From contig JAUILN010000006.1 in assembly GCA_030432695.1 (NCBI GenBank), positions 124,001 to 188,000 on the forward strand: a stretch of DNA of 64,000 nucleotides, given 5' to 3'. Both the position numbers and the translations under genes were made by a program. Source of the DNA: a bacterium (GTDB lineage Bacteria; Planctomycetota; UBA1135; UBA2386). A model generated the notes under the pieces. It saw only the letters and a list, made by a program, of their open reading frames with translations, had not been told where the DNA came from and searched no databases. Below are positions 44,701-57,300 of the stretch, in pieces. Position 1 is the stretch's first letter; each line of letters begins with the position of its first letter.

Positions 44701-45230
44701 GTCGGCGACGTTCCCAACATCGCGATCTCGTTGCCGTCGAGCAACTCGGCGCGGGGCGGGAGGTTGCCGTCCGGACCGCGCGCATCGCCGTCGCTGTCCG
44801 CACTCGACGGGCTCGTGCCCCAACGGTTCCACTCGTCCGCGTCGCTCAGTCCGTCGTCGTCGGTGTCGACCTCGCGTGGGTTGCTGCGTGCGCGAAACTC
44901 GACGCCGTCGCTCAGTCCGTCGCCGTCGGTGTCGGCGAGGCGCGGATCACTCGTCACCATCAAGCGCAGCGGGCCGCCCTCGCCACCGACGCCAGCGGCA
45001 TCGACCGCGATCTCCCAACCGTTCAGTTCCTGGGCGTCGGACAGGCCGTCGCCATCGGAGTCGCCCGGGTTGCCCCTCTGCGAGCCGTCGGTCGACGAGC
45101 CACCTCCGTCGGAGCACGACGTCGTCAGCGAAACGGCTGCGGTCAGTGCCAAGGCGGCGAGGCCCCAGCGTTGGAGGAGGTGCGTGCCGATCGCGGACGC
45201 AGGGGATGGATGGAGTCGTCTGGTCGCCAT
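41748..45230 (-). CDS. Thrombospondin-type-3 lipoprotein with beta-helix, 1160 aa
   Basis: The N-terminus is a lipoprotein-type signal ending LTTSC (Cys39). Four to five Ca2+-binding TSP3-like repeats follow (DSDGDGLSDAQE, DTDGDGLSDGVE, DTDDDGLSDADE). Next, at about 205-345, is a long Ser/Thr-rich amphipathic stretch (SSEYGTTFSTSRTNTTSSSS, SSREESSTSQQEHSRYRTES) that recalls aerolysin-like pore-forming strands. Further TSP3 repeats (about 580-660) and a right-handed beta-helix (about 700-1100) precede a closing TTDLDGNARVTDASG ... VDMGAYEVQ, the choice-of-anchor Q signature. The role is unknown. Adhesion or a surface toxin-like activity is speculation. It is translation-coupled to the 369-residue protein. 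Confidence 0.78.
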   Translation of the reverse strand: MATRRLHPSPASAIGTHLLQRWGLAALALTAAVSLTTSCSDGGGSSTDGSQRGNPGDSDGDGLSDAQELNGWEIAVDAAGVGGEGGPLRLMVTSDPRLADTDGDGLSDGVEFRARSNPREVDTDDDGLSDADEWNRWGTSPSSADSDGDARGPDGNLPPRAELLDGNEIAMLGTSPTLDDTDGDGRTDYQEFASGTTSPLIANVPEFEMEFAGDLDVRLDIEYAESVGQSSEYGTTFSTSRTNTTSSSSSMTHSASATFSSQVQTRIGIMPPGGVSWTFGVALGYAWEGSWTSSREESSTSQQEHSRYRTESRDRTEVAASGRIGSGVILRNVGDSTFTLDNLTSAVLYAPEGVDNTYSVLATMRMPAGAVTLAPNEASPVLEFVASDVNADVIKRFLARPDSLSIRPGAFGLLDSNGIDFEFLTEKTASRTARIEIQYGGGEFEVFRIATTVNRDENGNPTGLTLSKALEIVGLTPDDAEAGFLFSDSIGPDGEPTGERVLESIRGHRFTPGATRNASAFWGVIGSRREHTTVADISSIPIVAGDTIILAFSEDRDEDGLLRFEEDLRGTSDAAVDSDEDGLSDWFEIHDGWEAGSPELATLGYPRRVESDPRTSDTDGDGLEDGAERDAGTDPMNPDTDSDGLVDSEDPYPLIPALILHVKPGASGMGTSWSDAIGLDAALDAATTRNGDAEPANDISQIWVARGTYSPASSNETFSLVDNVGVYGGFEGVSEENKRAKRNADPLAGLCILEGDLGGDDPPSGPLTNLGDNVRFLVEIGPDVHGRLDGFSIQGASQRTVTTSGASSGEFRNVLVRRNAGTFLLIGQGSRRSLVEDCVFVDNEAPAGESVAFVVETAVIRTTFAYNTGISLDVADCTVERATFEWNEETAARVHPIGPVPGRSRFLNCEFRGNTGQIVGGLLADEDSAVAIGCVFYRNEGEIAGAALTGNHPVWFINCTIVENGATGTVDAQFVTTSGDRGRFVTQTNFPATGGVRAGGPVWLDNCILFDNTRRMRFLAGQNRFADVTDEVAQATTDVVPGLVSTEVENSAQDPYGFYGPQPNLQGRIRASLVGQLYVLSGPGVIGGDPTLANSPSGDLRLSSNSPCIDTGNRLVDTDPWTPGLQALPTTDLDGNARVTDASGRGRPQVDMGAYEVQER

Positions 45231-45492
45231 GGTCTTGGTCCGTCGCTTGAGCCGGGCACGGCGGCCCGCCTTCCTGCCGTGGCGATGTCGCTGGAGGCTG
45301 CGGACAAGATTGGCCGAGGAATCCGCGAGTTACGTCTTGGGGGTCGCAAGGGAGTGGAACGTAACCCCTTGCGACGACCGCCCTCGACTCGCTCAGGACG
45401 GCGCGCGTTTCCGGCGCACCACACTGGTCGACGTCAGCGTCGAGAAGTGGGTGTCGCTGAGCACGCATCTCGCGCATGCGGAGCGGATCCGG

Positions 45493-47709
45493 CTACCGAC
45501 CCAACGTGACCTCGAGCCCGTTGCTCAGCGTCAGCGTGCCGAGGAAGCCTCCCGCTGGATCGAGCACCGCGGCCTGGGCGACGAACGACGCGCGAGTGAG
45601 CGTGGCGGAGGCCGGCACCGGGAGACCCAGGGTTGCCTGGCCAGCGGCATCGGTGCTCCACGGCGGCATCACCGCGGCGGTGGCCGGGTCGAACAGGATC
45701 GTGCACGGCAGCGGGTTGGCCGGTGCGGGCGAGAACGACAGCACCAATGCGGCGGCGCTGCTCGCACGTGCCGAGGCCAGGCGGATCGCGAAGTCCTGCT
45801 CGTCGAGGCGCGGCAGACGGTTCGTCAACAGGCGTGGTGCGCCCTGCGATCCGATGCAGCCCATTCCGAAGGTTTCGGCCGAGGCGCCGCCGTCGGGGAT
45901 GGTGACGGTCCACAGCGCGGCGGTCTGCTGGTGGCCCCGCAGCAGCAGTCGACGGGAGCCCGGATCCCAGGCGAGCTGCGGCGATTCGAACTCGAACTCC
46001 GGCAGGTCGCCGTTCTGCGCGGTGCGCCACACGCCGTTGCTGCGGATCCAGGTCGCCTGGGTGAGCACCAGCACCTCGACGTTCAGCGCGCGGTCGGCGC
46101 CGAAGCGGACCACGTCGCCGCCGTCTGCCAAGGAGGCCTGAAGTCGCCAGTCGGCGCCGGTCCACTCCCAGATCTGGAGTCGGGCGCCGGGGCCGGTGCG
46201 GCCGGCGACCACCAACCGGCCGGTGGCCGGGTCGATGGTCATCTCCGGATCGATCATCAGCGGCGGCGTGGTGGACGGCTGCAGGCGGGTCCAGTTCGAT
46301 CCGTCCCACCGCCAGGTGTCGTTGTTCCAGACGTTGGTCAGTCCGCCGAACAGCAGCACCTGGTTGCCGGCCGGGTCCCAGTGCATCGCCGCGCGTTGGC
46401 GTGCCGGGGGTGCCGAGGCCGGTGCGGCCAACTGCCAGGTGCCGGCGCTGCGGTCGTAGAGCCAGGTCTCGTCCTGGAGCCAGTCGGGGAGGCCGCGCTG
46501 CGGGATGCCGCCGCCGAACAGGACCAGCCGGTTGCGGATCCGGTCGTGGGCGAGCGCGAACTCCTGGCGCGGCGTGCCGATGTTGAGCTGGGAGTCGCGG
46601 GTCCAGCCGTCGCTGCCGCCCACGTGGACCTCGAGCGATCCCGAGTCGCTGTCGAAGTGCACCTGCGCCACGTCGCCGTGCGCCTCGTCGGTGACCAGCC
46701 GGCCCACGTCGCGCGGCGCGGTGCGCTCGAACTCCGGCTGCAGGTTGGTGCCGTCCCAGGTGAGGATCTCCAGCTCGTCGTCGCCGGCTGTCAGCGATCG
46801 GTGGGCGTAGACGATCGTGAGCTGGCGGATCCGATCGTAGGTCAACGCTTCGCCGTCGAGGGGAGTCGCCAGCGCGTGGCTCCAACCGTTACCGGCCCAT
46901 TCCCAGAGTCCCGCGTGCGGTGAGCTGCCGAAGCTCGGGTTCGGGTGGATGAGGATCGTCCGGCCGCGGTGGGGGTCGTGGGTCATGCGCTGGATGCGGG
47001 ACGAGCTCGGGGCTCCGGTTCCCGAGGTGGTGCTCCAATCCGCGCCGTCCCAGATCCAGGTCGACCCGGTGCGCGTGCCGCTCGGCAGCAGTCCGCCGAC
47101 CAGCAGAACCTGTCCGCGGGTGGTGTCCGCGACGAGTCCGGAGAGGGTGCGCGGCGAGGGCAGGTTGGCCGGTTGGTCCTGGGTCCAGACCTGACCGTCC
47201 CAGTGCCAGACCTCGTTGGGCACCGCGTTGGAGGTCGAGCCGACGAAGGCCATCACCTCGCCGCGCGCCGGATCGAACACCAGGTCGGACTGGCGGAACA
47301 GCGCGAACCCCGGGGCGAGCCCGTGGTCGACGAGCCGCACGCCGTCCCATTCGAAGGTATGCCCGCTGCCGACCTGCACGACGATCCGCCGCTGTGGGTC
47401 GTAGGCGAGGACGGTCGAAACGTCCGACAGATCGCCGGGCAGGCGGTGCAGGCCAGCGTCGTCGTAGCCCCAGAATCCGGTAGAGAAACGGGTGGCGCTG
47501 ATCTGACTGAACGGCTGGCGCGTCGACCCGCCGAACAGGACGGGGAGGCCGAGGTCGAGGTCGAACCACATCGCCGGGTCGCTGCGGTGGTTCATCTCGT
47601 CGAGGGGCGTGGCGAGGCGGGTCTGTGCGACGGCCGCCGGCCAGGCCCAGGATGCGGTGAGTAGCGCGAGCGGAAGCACCGCGCCACGCGGGAGGGATCG
47701 GGCTGTCAT
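45493..47709 (-). CDS. Secreted kelch/galactose-oxidase-like propeller protein
   Basis: This is a 738-residue exported protein. The ATG at 47709 gives a signal peptide (MTARSLPRGAVLPLALLTAS). The body has repeated kelch-like blades with the pattern LVFDPARGEVMAFVGST ... EVWHWDGQVW and NQVLLFGGLTNVWNNDTWRW, predicting a beta-propeller. The C-terminus (ASFVAQAAVLDPAGGFLGTL, then SNGLEVTLGR) is a clear example of the shared exported-protein module. It diverges from the long FG-GAP gene across about 290 bp and has 262 bp of apparently empty sequence after its stop. Confidence 0.85.
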   Translation of the reverse strand: MTARSLPRGAVLPLALLTASWAWPAAVAQTRLATPLDEMNHRSDPAMWFDLDLGLPVLFGGSTRQPFSQISATRFSTGFWGYDDAGLHRLPGDLSDVSTVLAYDPQRRIVVQVGSGHTFEWDGVRLVDHGLAPGFALFRQSDLVFDPARGEVMAFVGSTSNAVPNEVWHWDGQVWTQDQPANLPSPRTLSGLVADTTRGQVLLVGGLLPSGTRTGSTWIWDGADWSTTSGTGAPSSSRIQRMTHDPHRGRTILIHPNPSFGSSPHAGLWEWAGNGWSHALATPLDGEALTYDRIRQLTIVYAHRSLTAGDDELEILTWDGTNLQPEFERTAPRDVGRLVTDEAHGDVAQVHFDSDSGSLEVHVGGSDGWTRDSQLNIGTPRQEFALAHDRIRNRLVLFGGGIPQRGLPDWLQDETWLYDRSAGTWQLAAPASAPPARQRAAMHWDPAGNQVLLFGGLTNVWNNDTWRWDGSNWTRLQPSTTPPLMIDPEMTIDPATGRLVVAGRTGPGARLQIWEWTGADWRLQASLADGGDVVRFGADRALNVEVLVLTQATWIRSNGVWRTAQNGDLPEFEFESPQLAWDPGSRRLLLRGHQQTAALWTVTIPDGGASAETFGMGCIGSQGAPRLLTNRLPRLDEQDFAIRLASARASSAAALVLSFSPAPANPLPCTILFDPATAAVMPPWSTDAAGQATLGLPVPASATLTRASFVAQAAVLDPAGGFLGTLTLSNGLEVTLGR

Positions 47710-48002
47710 GGGTCGGTTCCGGGGTGCAGGGGCGCCGGTGCGACGCAGCAAGCGTGCCGATCCGTGGTCCGAGCGGTGCGGGCCGGTGGAGGAGGCAGGT
47801 TCGGCGGGCGGGCTGGTCGCGGCGTCACGCGTTCGCCACGACACGTGCGTTCGGGGGGTGTGGTGTCTCGCTGGGCGGTTGCGAGCAGGCCCGGCCGTCG
47901 GAGCGGTATCGTTCGCGACGCGCGCGAGAGGAAATCCTGAAGGTGCCCGGAGCGGGACGGCGCGCCTCTCGGAGACGACTCCACCAACCACCGGTCCCGA
48001 CC

Positions 48003-50654
<2,652 letters not shown>

Positions 50655-50728
50655 CCGTGGGCCTCACGGTCAGGGGGCGGTTCACGCGTGCTACGCTGCG
50701 TCGGTCCGCAGGCACCGCCCCCTGGAAG

Positions 50729-51295
50729 ATGAAGGATCCCGAGTCGCGCATCTCGCTGTTGCTGAACGATCCTGCGGGGTCGTCGGACGAGCTGCTCGGC
50801 CTGGTCTACGACCAGTTGCGGCGGCTCGCCTCGGCGAAGCTGGCGCGGGAACGACCGGGGCACACCCTGCAGCCGACGGCCCTGGTCCACGAGGCGTTCC
50901 TGCGCATCGTCGGCGACCGCGAGGGCGGCTCGTGGGAAGGACGTCGGCAGTTCTTCTGCGCGGCGGCCGAGGCGATGCGGCGCATCCTGATCGAGCGGGC
51001 GCGGCGGCGCGCGCGGTTGCGGCATGGGGGCGAGGCCGAGCGGATCGAGATGGATGAGGTCGATCTGGGGATCGTGGCGCCAAGCGACGATCTGCTCGAC
51101 GTCGAGGCCGCGCTCGGCGAGCTGGAGGCGTCGGATCCGCGCGCGCGCGAGCTGGTGAACCTACGCTACTTCGCCGGGCTGACGGTCGAGGAGACCGCTG
51201 CGGCGCTCGGCGTCTCGGTGTCGTCGGTGGAGCGTGAGTGGCGCTTCGTGCGGAGCTGGCTGCGCAGCAAGCTCGACCAGCGGGACGCGCGATGA
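50729..51295 (+). CDS. ECF sigma factor heading kinase-FGE operon
   Basis: This is a 188-residue sigma factor of the kinase-associated planctomycete type. It has HTLQPTALVHEAFLRIV, QFFCAAAEAMRRILIERA and region 4 VNLRYFAGLTVEETAAALGV ending VEREWRFVRSWLRSKL. The ATG at 50729 is preceded by GGAAG. Residues encoded upstream in the same frame (from 50651) are not family-like. The stop overlaps the next ATG (ATGA), forming a coupled sigma - kinase-FGE - pseudokinase-FGE series. Confidence 0.93.
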   Translation: MKDPESRISLLLNDPAGSSDELLGLVYDQLRRLASAKLARERPGHTLQPTALVHEAFLRIVGDREGGSWEGRRQFFCAAAEAMRRILIERARRRARLRHGGEAERIEMDEVDLGIVAPSDDLLDVEAALGELEASDPRARELVNLRYFAGLTVEETAAALGVSVSSVEREWRFVRSWLRSKLDQRDAR

Positions 51296-54200
51296 GCGTG
51301 GACGTGTTGCGGCTGAAGCGGCTGTACTTCGCTGCCCTCGAGCTGGGCGCGGCGGAGCAGCAGGCGTTCGTCGACGCCGAGTGCGGGGAAGACGACGAGC
51401 TGCGTGACGAACTGCTGCGTCTCCTCGAGCGGAGTTCCGAGACCGACTCGGTGCTGCCGTCGCCGCACGCGGGCCTCGTCGAGTCGGAGCGGGAGCCGGA
51501 ACGCATCGGCCCGTACCGGATCCTGCGTCGGATCGGTGCCGGCGGCATGGGCACCGTCTACCTCGCCGAGCAGGCGGCGCCGATCGCCCGCGAGGTGGCG
51601 GTGAAGGTCGTGCGCGCCGAACTGGTCGGGTCGAAGTTCCTGGAGCGCTTCGAGCGCGAGCGCCACGCACTTGCGCGGATGGAGCACGAGAACGTCGCGC
51701 GGATCTACGACGCGGGGGAGACCGACGACGGCCAGCCCTACCTCGCGATGGAGTGGGTCGACGGCGAGCCGATCCGTCGCTTCTGCGATGCGCGGCGGGC
51801 CACGCTCCGCGAGCGCATCGAACTGTTTCGCCAGGTCTGCGCGGGAGTGCAGCACGCGCACCAGAAGGGCGTGGTGCACCGCGACCTCAAGCCCGACAAC
51901 GTGCTGGTCGCGCTGCGTGGGGAGCGCGTGGTCGTGAAGGTCATCGACTTCGGGCTGGCGCGGGCGCTCGAGGCGGACGCCGCAACCCAGGCCGGCGAGT
52001 CGGGGCCGGGCACCGCTGCCACGACCTCGGGCACGCTGGTCGGCAGCGTGGTCGGCACGCCCGAGTACATGGCGCCGGAGCAGGCGCGGGGCGAGCCCGG
52101 CGCGATCGACACCCGCACCGACGTCTTCGCGCTGGGCGTGATCCTGTACGAACTGCTGAGCGGTCTGTTGCCGGTGGACTCCGACCAACTGCGGCAGGCG
52201 ACCGCCGAGCGGGTCCGCGAGTTGATCTGCGGTGCCGAGCCGCCGTCGCCGAGCACGCGGGTCTCCAGCGTGGCGGGCGCGCGTCGCTCGGATTGCGCGG
52301 CGCGGCGCCAGCTCCGTGAGCAGCAGCTCAGCCGGGCGCTGCGGGGCGACCTCGACTGGATCGTGCTGCGGGCCATCCAGCGCGACCCGAGCCGGCGCTA
52401 CCCGTCGGTGGAGGCGCTGTCGCAAGACCTGGCGCGGTATCTCGACGGCCAGCCGGTCGCAGCGGCACCGGGCGGTGGGTTCTACCGACTGCGCAAGGTG
52501 CTGCGTCGGCGCGCGGCGGCCGTCGTCGGCATCGCTCTCGTCGTCGTCACCTTCGTGGTCGCGGGCCTCACGGTGCGGTCGAGCTTCGTGGCCGCCGAAC
52601 AGCATCAGCGTCGCTTCGACGAGCTGGCGACGCTCAGCCGGTTGGAGCGGGCCCTCGACCACGAGCGGGAGCTGGTGCCGTCCTGGCCCGAGCGGTTGCC
52701 GGCGCTGCGCGCCTGGCAAGAGTTCGCTGAAGAGCAGGTCCTGCGGCGGGTGCAGACCATTCGGGCGGCGAGGGACGAGTTGATCGATGGTCTGGAGCCT
52801 CGCGTCGAAGCGGCGCGCGAAGCGACCCGACAGCGGCATCCCCGTTACCCGGAGCTGGAGCGGGCGCGCGCGCGGCGCGAGGCGGCGCTTCGGGCGCAGG
52901 CGGTGGCTGCGGGCGAGGTGGCGCACCAGCCCGTGGCCCCGCAGCCCGGCGTCGAGCAGGCCCCTCACACGGATCTGTGGAGCTGGGCGATGGAGCACGT
53001 GATGCCCGATCGGGTCGTCTTCGGCGACGAGGCCGAAGCGCTGGAGGTCTTGCGCGTGCTGCGGAGCCGGAATCCCCGGGGCCATCTCTGTGACGGCGAG
53101 ATGGAGTGGCTCCTGGCCTGGGCCTGTCTCGCCAACGGGCTCGTCGACGAAGCGCGCGCACACAGCGAGGCGAGTCTCGTCGAGGCGGGGGACGAGTCGT
53201 TCAACGCGAGCACGATGGCCCGCGACTACGGCATCTTCCAGGACGCGCTCCGCGACTTCCCGGTCGCGGTCGATGCAGCGGACTCCGAGGTGCGGAGGCT
53301 CGAGCGGGAGCTGATCGACTGGCAGTGGACCGACGACACCGACCGGTTCCTGCATGGCTCGCTGCAGGAGGCGCTGCCGCGGATCGCGGAACTCGAGATT
53401 GCCGTGCGCCGGGTCGCGCAGCGAGCAAGCTGGGCCGAGTCGGTCGGGGCTGCGAGTGTCGAGGCCGCCGACGCCGCGCGGCGCTGGGAGATGGCCCGGG
53501 CGGCGCTCGCTGCCGCCGACGGCGTGGTCGCGAGCCGTCGCTACGCCGAGGTGCCGATCGTTCTGGAGCCACAGATGGGGCTGGTGCCGCTGGGGCAGAA
53601 CCCATCGACCGGGCTCTGGGAGTTCTACCACCTGCGGTCGGCCTGGGACGCGTCGAACGAAGCGCCGATGGAAGCGCAGTGCGCGCTTCCCGAGCGCGAT
53701 GCCGAAGGACACCTCGTGTTGTCTCCTGCTGCCGGCATCGTGTTCGTGCTGATCCCGGGCGGTGTCCTGGCGACCGGCGCGGAGGGCGAGCAACCGGTCG
53801 CGCCGTTCTTCGCGGCGGCCCACGAACTGACCGTCGTACAGTGGCAGTGCTTGAGCGAGCCAGGGCGGGAATCGGAAGCGCCGCGACCGGGGAGCCTCGG
53901 CGACCATGGCCACGTGATCACCGCGAGGCAGCCGGTCGCGTATGTCGACTGGTACGAGAGCCGAGAACTCCTCGCGGCGCACGGTCTGCGGTTGCCGAGT
54001 TCCGCGGAGTGGGAGTGGGCCGCGCGGGGCGGCACGACGACGGCCTGGTACACCGGCGACGATGCGGCTTCGCTGGTTGGTATGGCGTTCCTCGGCGGGC
54101 GCCTGCCGCCGGGAATCGAGGGGCCGCCGCGGGGGCCGATTCCGGTCGGTAGCTACCCGGCCAACCCCTTCGGACTCCACGACGTCTATGGCAACGTCTC

Positions 54201-54381
54201 CGAGTGGACCGCCACCCGGCTGCGGAAGTCCGACGGTCGGGTGCGTCGGGGGGCCGCATGGTTCGAGCCCCCGGAGAACGCGCGGAGTGCGGATACGTCG
54301 GTCTCGCAGGAGCTCTTCCGGGATTGGGCGATCGGGTTGCGGGCCTGTCGGAGCCTCCGGAGCGGAGGCCGCGATGAGTGA
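51292..54381 (+). CDS. Ser/Thr kinase fused to FGE/SUMF1-like domain
   Basis: This is a 1029-residue protein. The N-terminal kinase is complete: GAGGMG loop, K105 (VAVKVV), HRDLKPDN at 196-203, DFG at 219 and GTPEYMAPEQ. A membrane helix at about 408-430 is followed by a helical, coiled-coil-like spacer. The C-terminal 270 residues are a formylglycine-generating-enzyme/SUMF1-like domain (IVFVLIPGGVL, LPSSAEWEWAARGG, NPFGLHDVYGNVSEWTATRL). The cysteines that FGE uses for catalysis are missing near the end (RGAAWFEPPENARSAD), so the domain is probably not a formylglycine former. It may bind a ligand or be a related non-haem iron type. It overlaps the next gene by 8 nt. Confidence 0.9.
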   Translation: MSVDVLRLKRLYFAALELGAAEQQAFVDAECGEDDELRDELLRLLERSSETDSVLPSPHAGLVESEREPERIGPYRILRRIGAGGMGTVYLAEQAAPIAREVAVKVVRAELVGSKFLERFERERHALARMEHENVARIYDAGETDDGQPYLAMEWVDGEPIRRFCDARRATLRERIELFRQVCAGVQHAHQKGVVHRDLKPDNVLVALRGERVVVKVIDFGLARALEADAATQAGESGPGTAATTSGTLVGSVVGTPEYMAPEQARGEPGAIDTRTDVFALGVILYELLSGLLPVDSDQLRQATAERVRELICGAEPPSPSTRVSSVAGARRSDCAARRQLREQQLSRALRGDLDWIVLRAIQRDPSRRYPSVEALSQDLARYLDGQPVAAAPGGGFYRLRKVLRRRAAAVVGIALVVVTFVVAGLTVRSSFVAAEQHQRRFDELATLSRLERALDHERELVPSWPERLPALRAWQEFAEEQVLRRVQTIRAARDELIDGLEPRVEAAREATRQRHPRYPELERARARREAALRAQAVAAGEVAHQPVAPQPGVEQAPHTDLWSWAMEHVMPDRVVFGDEAEALEVLRVLRSRNPRGHLCDGEMEWLLAWACLANGLVDEARAHSEASLVEAGDESFNASTMARDYGIFQDALRDFPVAVDAADSEVRRLERELIDWQWTDDTDRFLHGSLQEALPRIAELEIAVRRVAQRASWAESVGAASVEAADAARRWEMARAALAAADGVVASRRYAEVPIVLEPQMGLVPLGQNPSTGLWEFYHLRSAWDASNEAPMEAQCALPERDAEGHLVLSPAAGIVFVLIPGGVLATGAEGEQPVAPFFAAAHELTVVQWQCLSEPGRESEAPRPGSLGDHGHVITARQPVAYVDWYESRELLAAHGLRLPSSAEWEWAARGGTTTAWYTGDDAASLVGMAFLGGRLPPGIEGPPRGPIPVGSYPANPFGLHDVYGNVSEWTATRLRKSDGRVRRGAAWFEPPENARSADTSVSQELFRDWAIGLRACRSLRSGGRDE

Positions 54382-57300
54382 TGCGGGAGCGGCGATGCCT
54401 GGGCCCGGCGAGCACGTCGGCGGCTACGAGATCGAGGCGGTCCTCGATGCGGGCGGCGCCAGCGCCGTCTGCCGCGCACTGCAACGGCAGCCGATCCAGC
54501 GCCGCGTCGCGTTGAAGATCTCGCGTGCCGACGCGGCGAGCGGATCGCGGGGTGCTTCGAGCCTCGCGCGCGAGCAGCGGATCCTCGCCAGGCTGCGCGA
54601 CGAGCACGTGGTGCAGGTCTTCGATGCCGGGACGGACTCCGCGGGTTGGGACTACCTGGCGATGGAGCTGGTGGAAGGCGCACCGATCGACGTCCACTGC
54701 CGCCGGCGCCGCCTCGGCGAGCGCGGCATCGTGGCGCTGTTCCGCCAGGCGTGCGAGGCCGTGCGGCAGGTGCACTACAAGAGCATCGTGCACCGCGATC
54801 TCCGGGCCGCGCATCTGCTGGTCGCGGAGCGTGAGGACGCGGCCGTGGTGAAGCTCACCGGCTTCGGTCGGGCCCGGGCGCTCGACGAGGCGGCGGGCGG
54901 TACCGAAGGGGACGAGCGCGGTGGGCTCGACATCCGGTCCGACGTCCAGGCACTGGGTGCGCTGCTCGAGAGCCTGTTGGTCAGCTCCGCTCCGCTCGGC
55001 GACGCCATGGCGCAGGCCGCCGAAGCCGGCGCGTCGGGTCCCCACCGGCGGCCGCTGCGCGGCGACCTGGCCTGCATCGTGCGGCGAGCCACCGCCGCGG
55101 ATCCGGGTGCGCGCTATCCGTCGGTGGCCGAGTTCGATGCCGACCTCGGCAGATACCTGGCGGACGAGCCGGTGCACGCCAACCCGGCGGGTTCCGGTTA
55201 CCGCCTGGGCAAGTTCGTCCGGCGTCATCGCCTGCTGTCGGTGGTCGCACTGGTCCTCCTCGTCGCCTTGGTCGGTACGCCGATCGGCTACGGCGTGGGC
55301 CTCGCGCGGGCGGTCGAGCGGCAGGAGCGCTTCGATCGGTTGGCGACCGTGGCCCGGCTGGAGACGGCGAAGGGCCGTCGCGCGGCGTTCCTGGCTGCGC
55401 CGCCCGACGCGCTCGTCGCGGAGGAGCTCGGGACCTGGTTGGCCGGAGAGGTCGCGCAGCTTCGGGCCGACCTGCTGGGAGTCCGGGCGGCGCTCGGCGA
55501 GCTGCGTGCCCGTGCGCCCGTGGGCTCTCCGGGTGTCGAAGCCGCGCCTGCGGGGCCAGCAGACCGATTGGCCGAGCTGGAACGGCTCCGCGCCCGACTC
55601 GAGGTGCTGCGCCGCGCCGAGTCGGTCGCCGCGGGACGGCTGGAACCGGAGGTGGTCGAGCTGTCGGCCGAGGACCGCGCGAGACGTCTGGTCGAGCGAC
55701 TCGACGAAGCGAAGTCGTTGCTGGAGCCGGGGCGGCAGGTGTTCGGGAAGGAGGCCCGCGGGCTGGCGCTGGCCCGGAGCGTCGCGGAGGAGGAAGGCCC
55801 GGAGTACCTGGCGGCGCAGTTGTACTGGGTGCTGGTGGCGCGCGGACTGCTCGCGACCGGTCGGCCCGGCGCGGCGGGAGACGAACTCCAGGCGCGCATC
55901 GCGCAGACCACGAGTGCTGAGCGCGACGGGTTCGGTGCGTTCGCGGATGCCGTCGAAGCAGTTCCTGGCGCAGCCGAACTCCGCGAGATCGCCGGGTCGT
56001 TGCGAGGCGGCAGACTCTCCGATCGCGAGATCGAGGCCGCGATGCACCGCATCGTGTGCTTCCTGTTGCCGAGCCTGCCAGGTGACCAGGCGGCCGCTCT
56101 CCGCGCGCGGCTGCAGTTGCCGCGACTGCTGCGTGCTCGCCGGATGTGGCTGCGGTTCGAGTTCGATCGACTGGAGGAAGACATCGCCGGTCTGCCGGCC
56201 GAGATCGAAGACCTAGAGGCCCGCATCGCGCGGCTCGCCGACGAAGTCGTCCCGCGCACGTTCGCCGACGAGAGCGAGCGCTTCCTCCACGACCGGCTGA
56301 GCCGGGTCCTGCCCGAACTCGAGGAGTTTCTCGCCGAGCAGGTGCCCGCGCTCGAGCAGCGCAGGCGTTGGGCCGAGGGCATCGAGGGCTGGACCCTCGC
56401 CCATCCGCACGCGGGAGCCACCTGGGACGAGGCCCGGGCTGCGATCGCCATGGCCGACGGCATCACCGCGCACGAGGCCTACGCGGAGGTCCCGCTCGAG
56501 CTGGAGCCGCAGCGCGGCCTGGTGCCGATCGGCATGAACCCCGTCACCCGGCTCTGGGAGTTCTACCACCTGCGATCGGCCTGGGATCCGGAGCGAGGCA
56601 TCGACCCCGCCGAGCTCGCCATACCGCGCCACGCTGCGGATGGCGGCATCGATGTGGAGGAAGACACCGGCATCGTGTTCGTGCTGATCCCGGGCGGGAC
56701 CGGCCTGTTCAACGCGCAGAGCCACGATCCCGACGGACCCAACTTCGATCCCTGGGCGGAGCCTTCGTCTCGTCCACAGACGATGCCCGTCCCGCCGTAC
56801 TTCATCGCCCGGCACGAACTCACCCAAGGCCAGTGGTTGCGACTCAGCGGTGCGCTGCACCCATGCTTCAGCGGCCCAGGCAGTCTGACGGGTGAGCCTG
56901 CGCCGGCGGATCTCCGGCATCCCGTGGAGCGGGTGAGCTGGCTACAGGCCGACGCACTGCTGCGGTCCTGGGGGCTGATCATGCCGCAGCGCTCGTGGTG
57001 GGACTTCGCGGCGCGGGCTCGGCAGAGCGGGGCGTGGTACTTCGGCAGCGAGGTCGGCGACCTTCCCCGCTACGAGAACGTGGGTGACGCCTGCTACGTC
57101 CGGGGGATCCAGGGGGTCGGCTTCGGTGCGGGGCGCGAGGTCCCGTCGTTCGACGACGGCTACTACGACCATGCGCCGGTGGGGCGTTTCCTGCCCAACC
57201 CGTTCGGGCTGTACGACGTCTGCGGCAACGTCTGCGAGTGGACCATGACTCCCGCGCAGCGCCCGCGGCCCGGCGAGCCGCCGACATCGTATTGGATCTG

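Noticed and set aside
51166..54180. 1004-codon minus-strand open frame
   Set aside because: It is the shadow of the kinase-FGE gene and has no recognisable motif.
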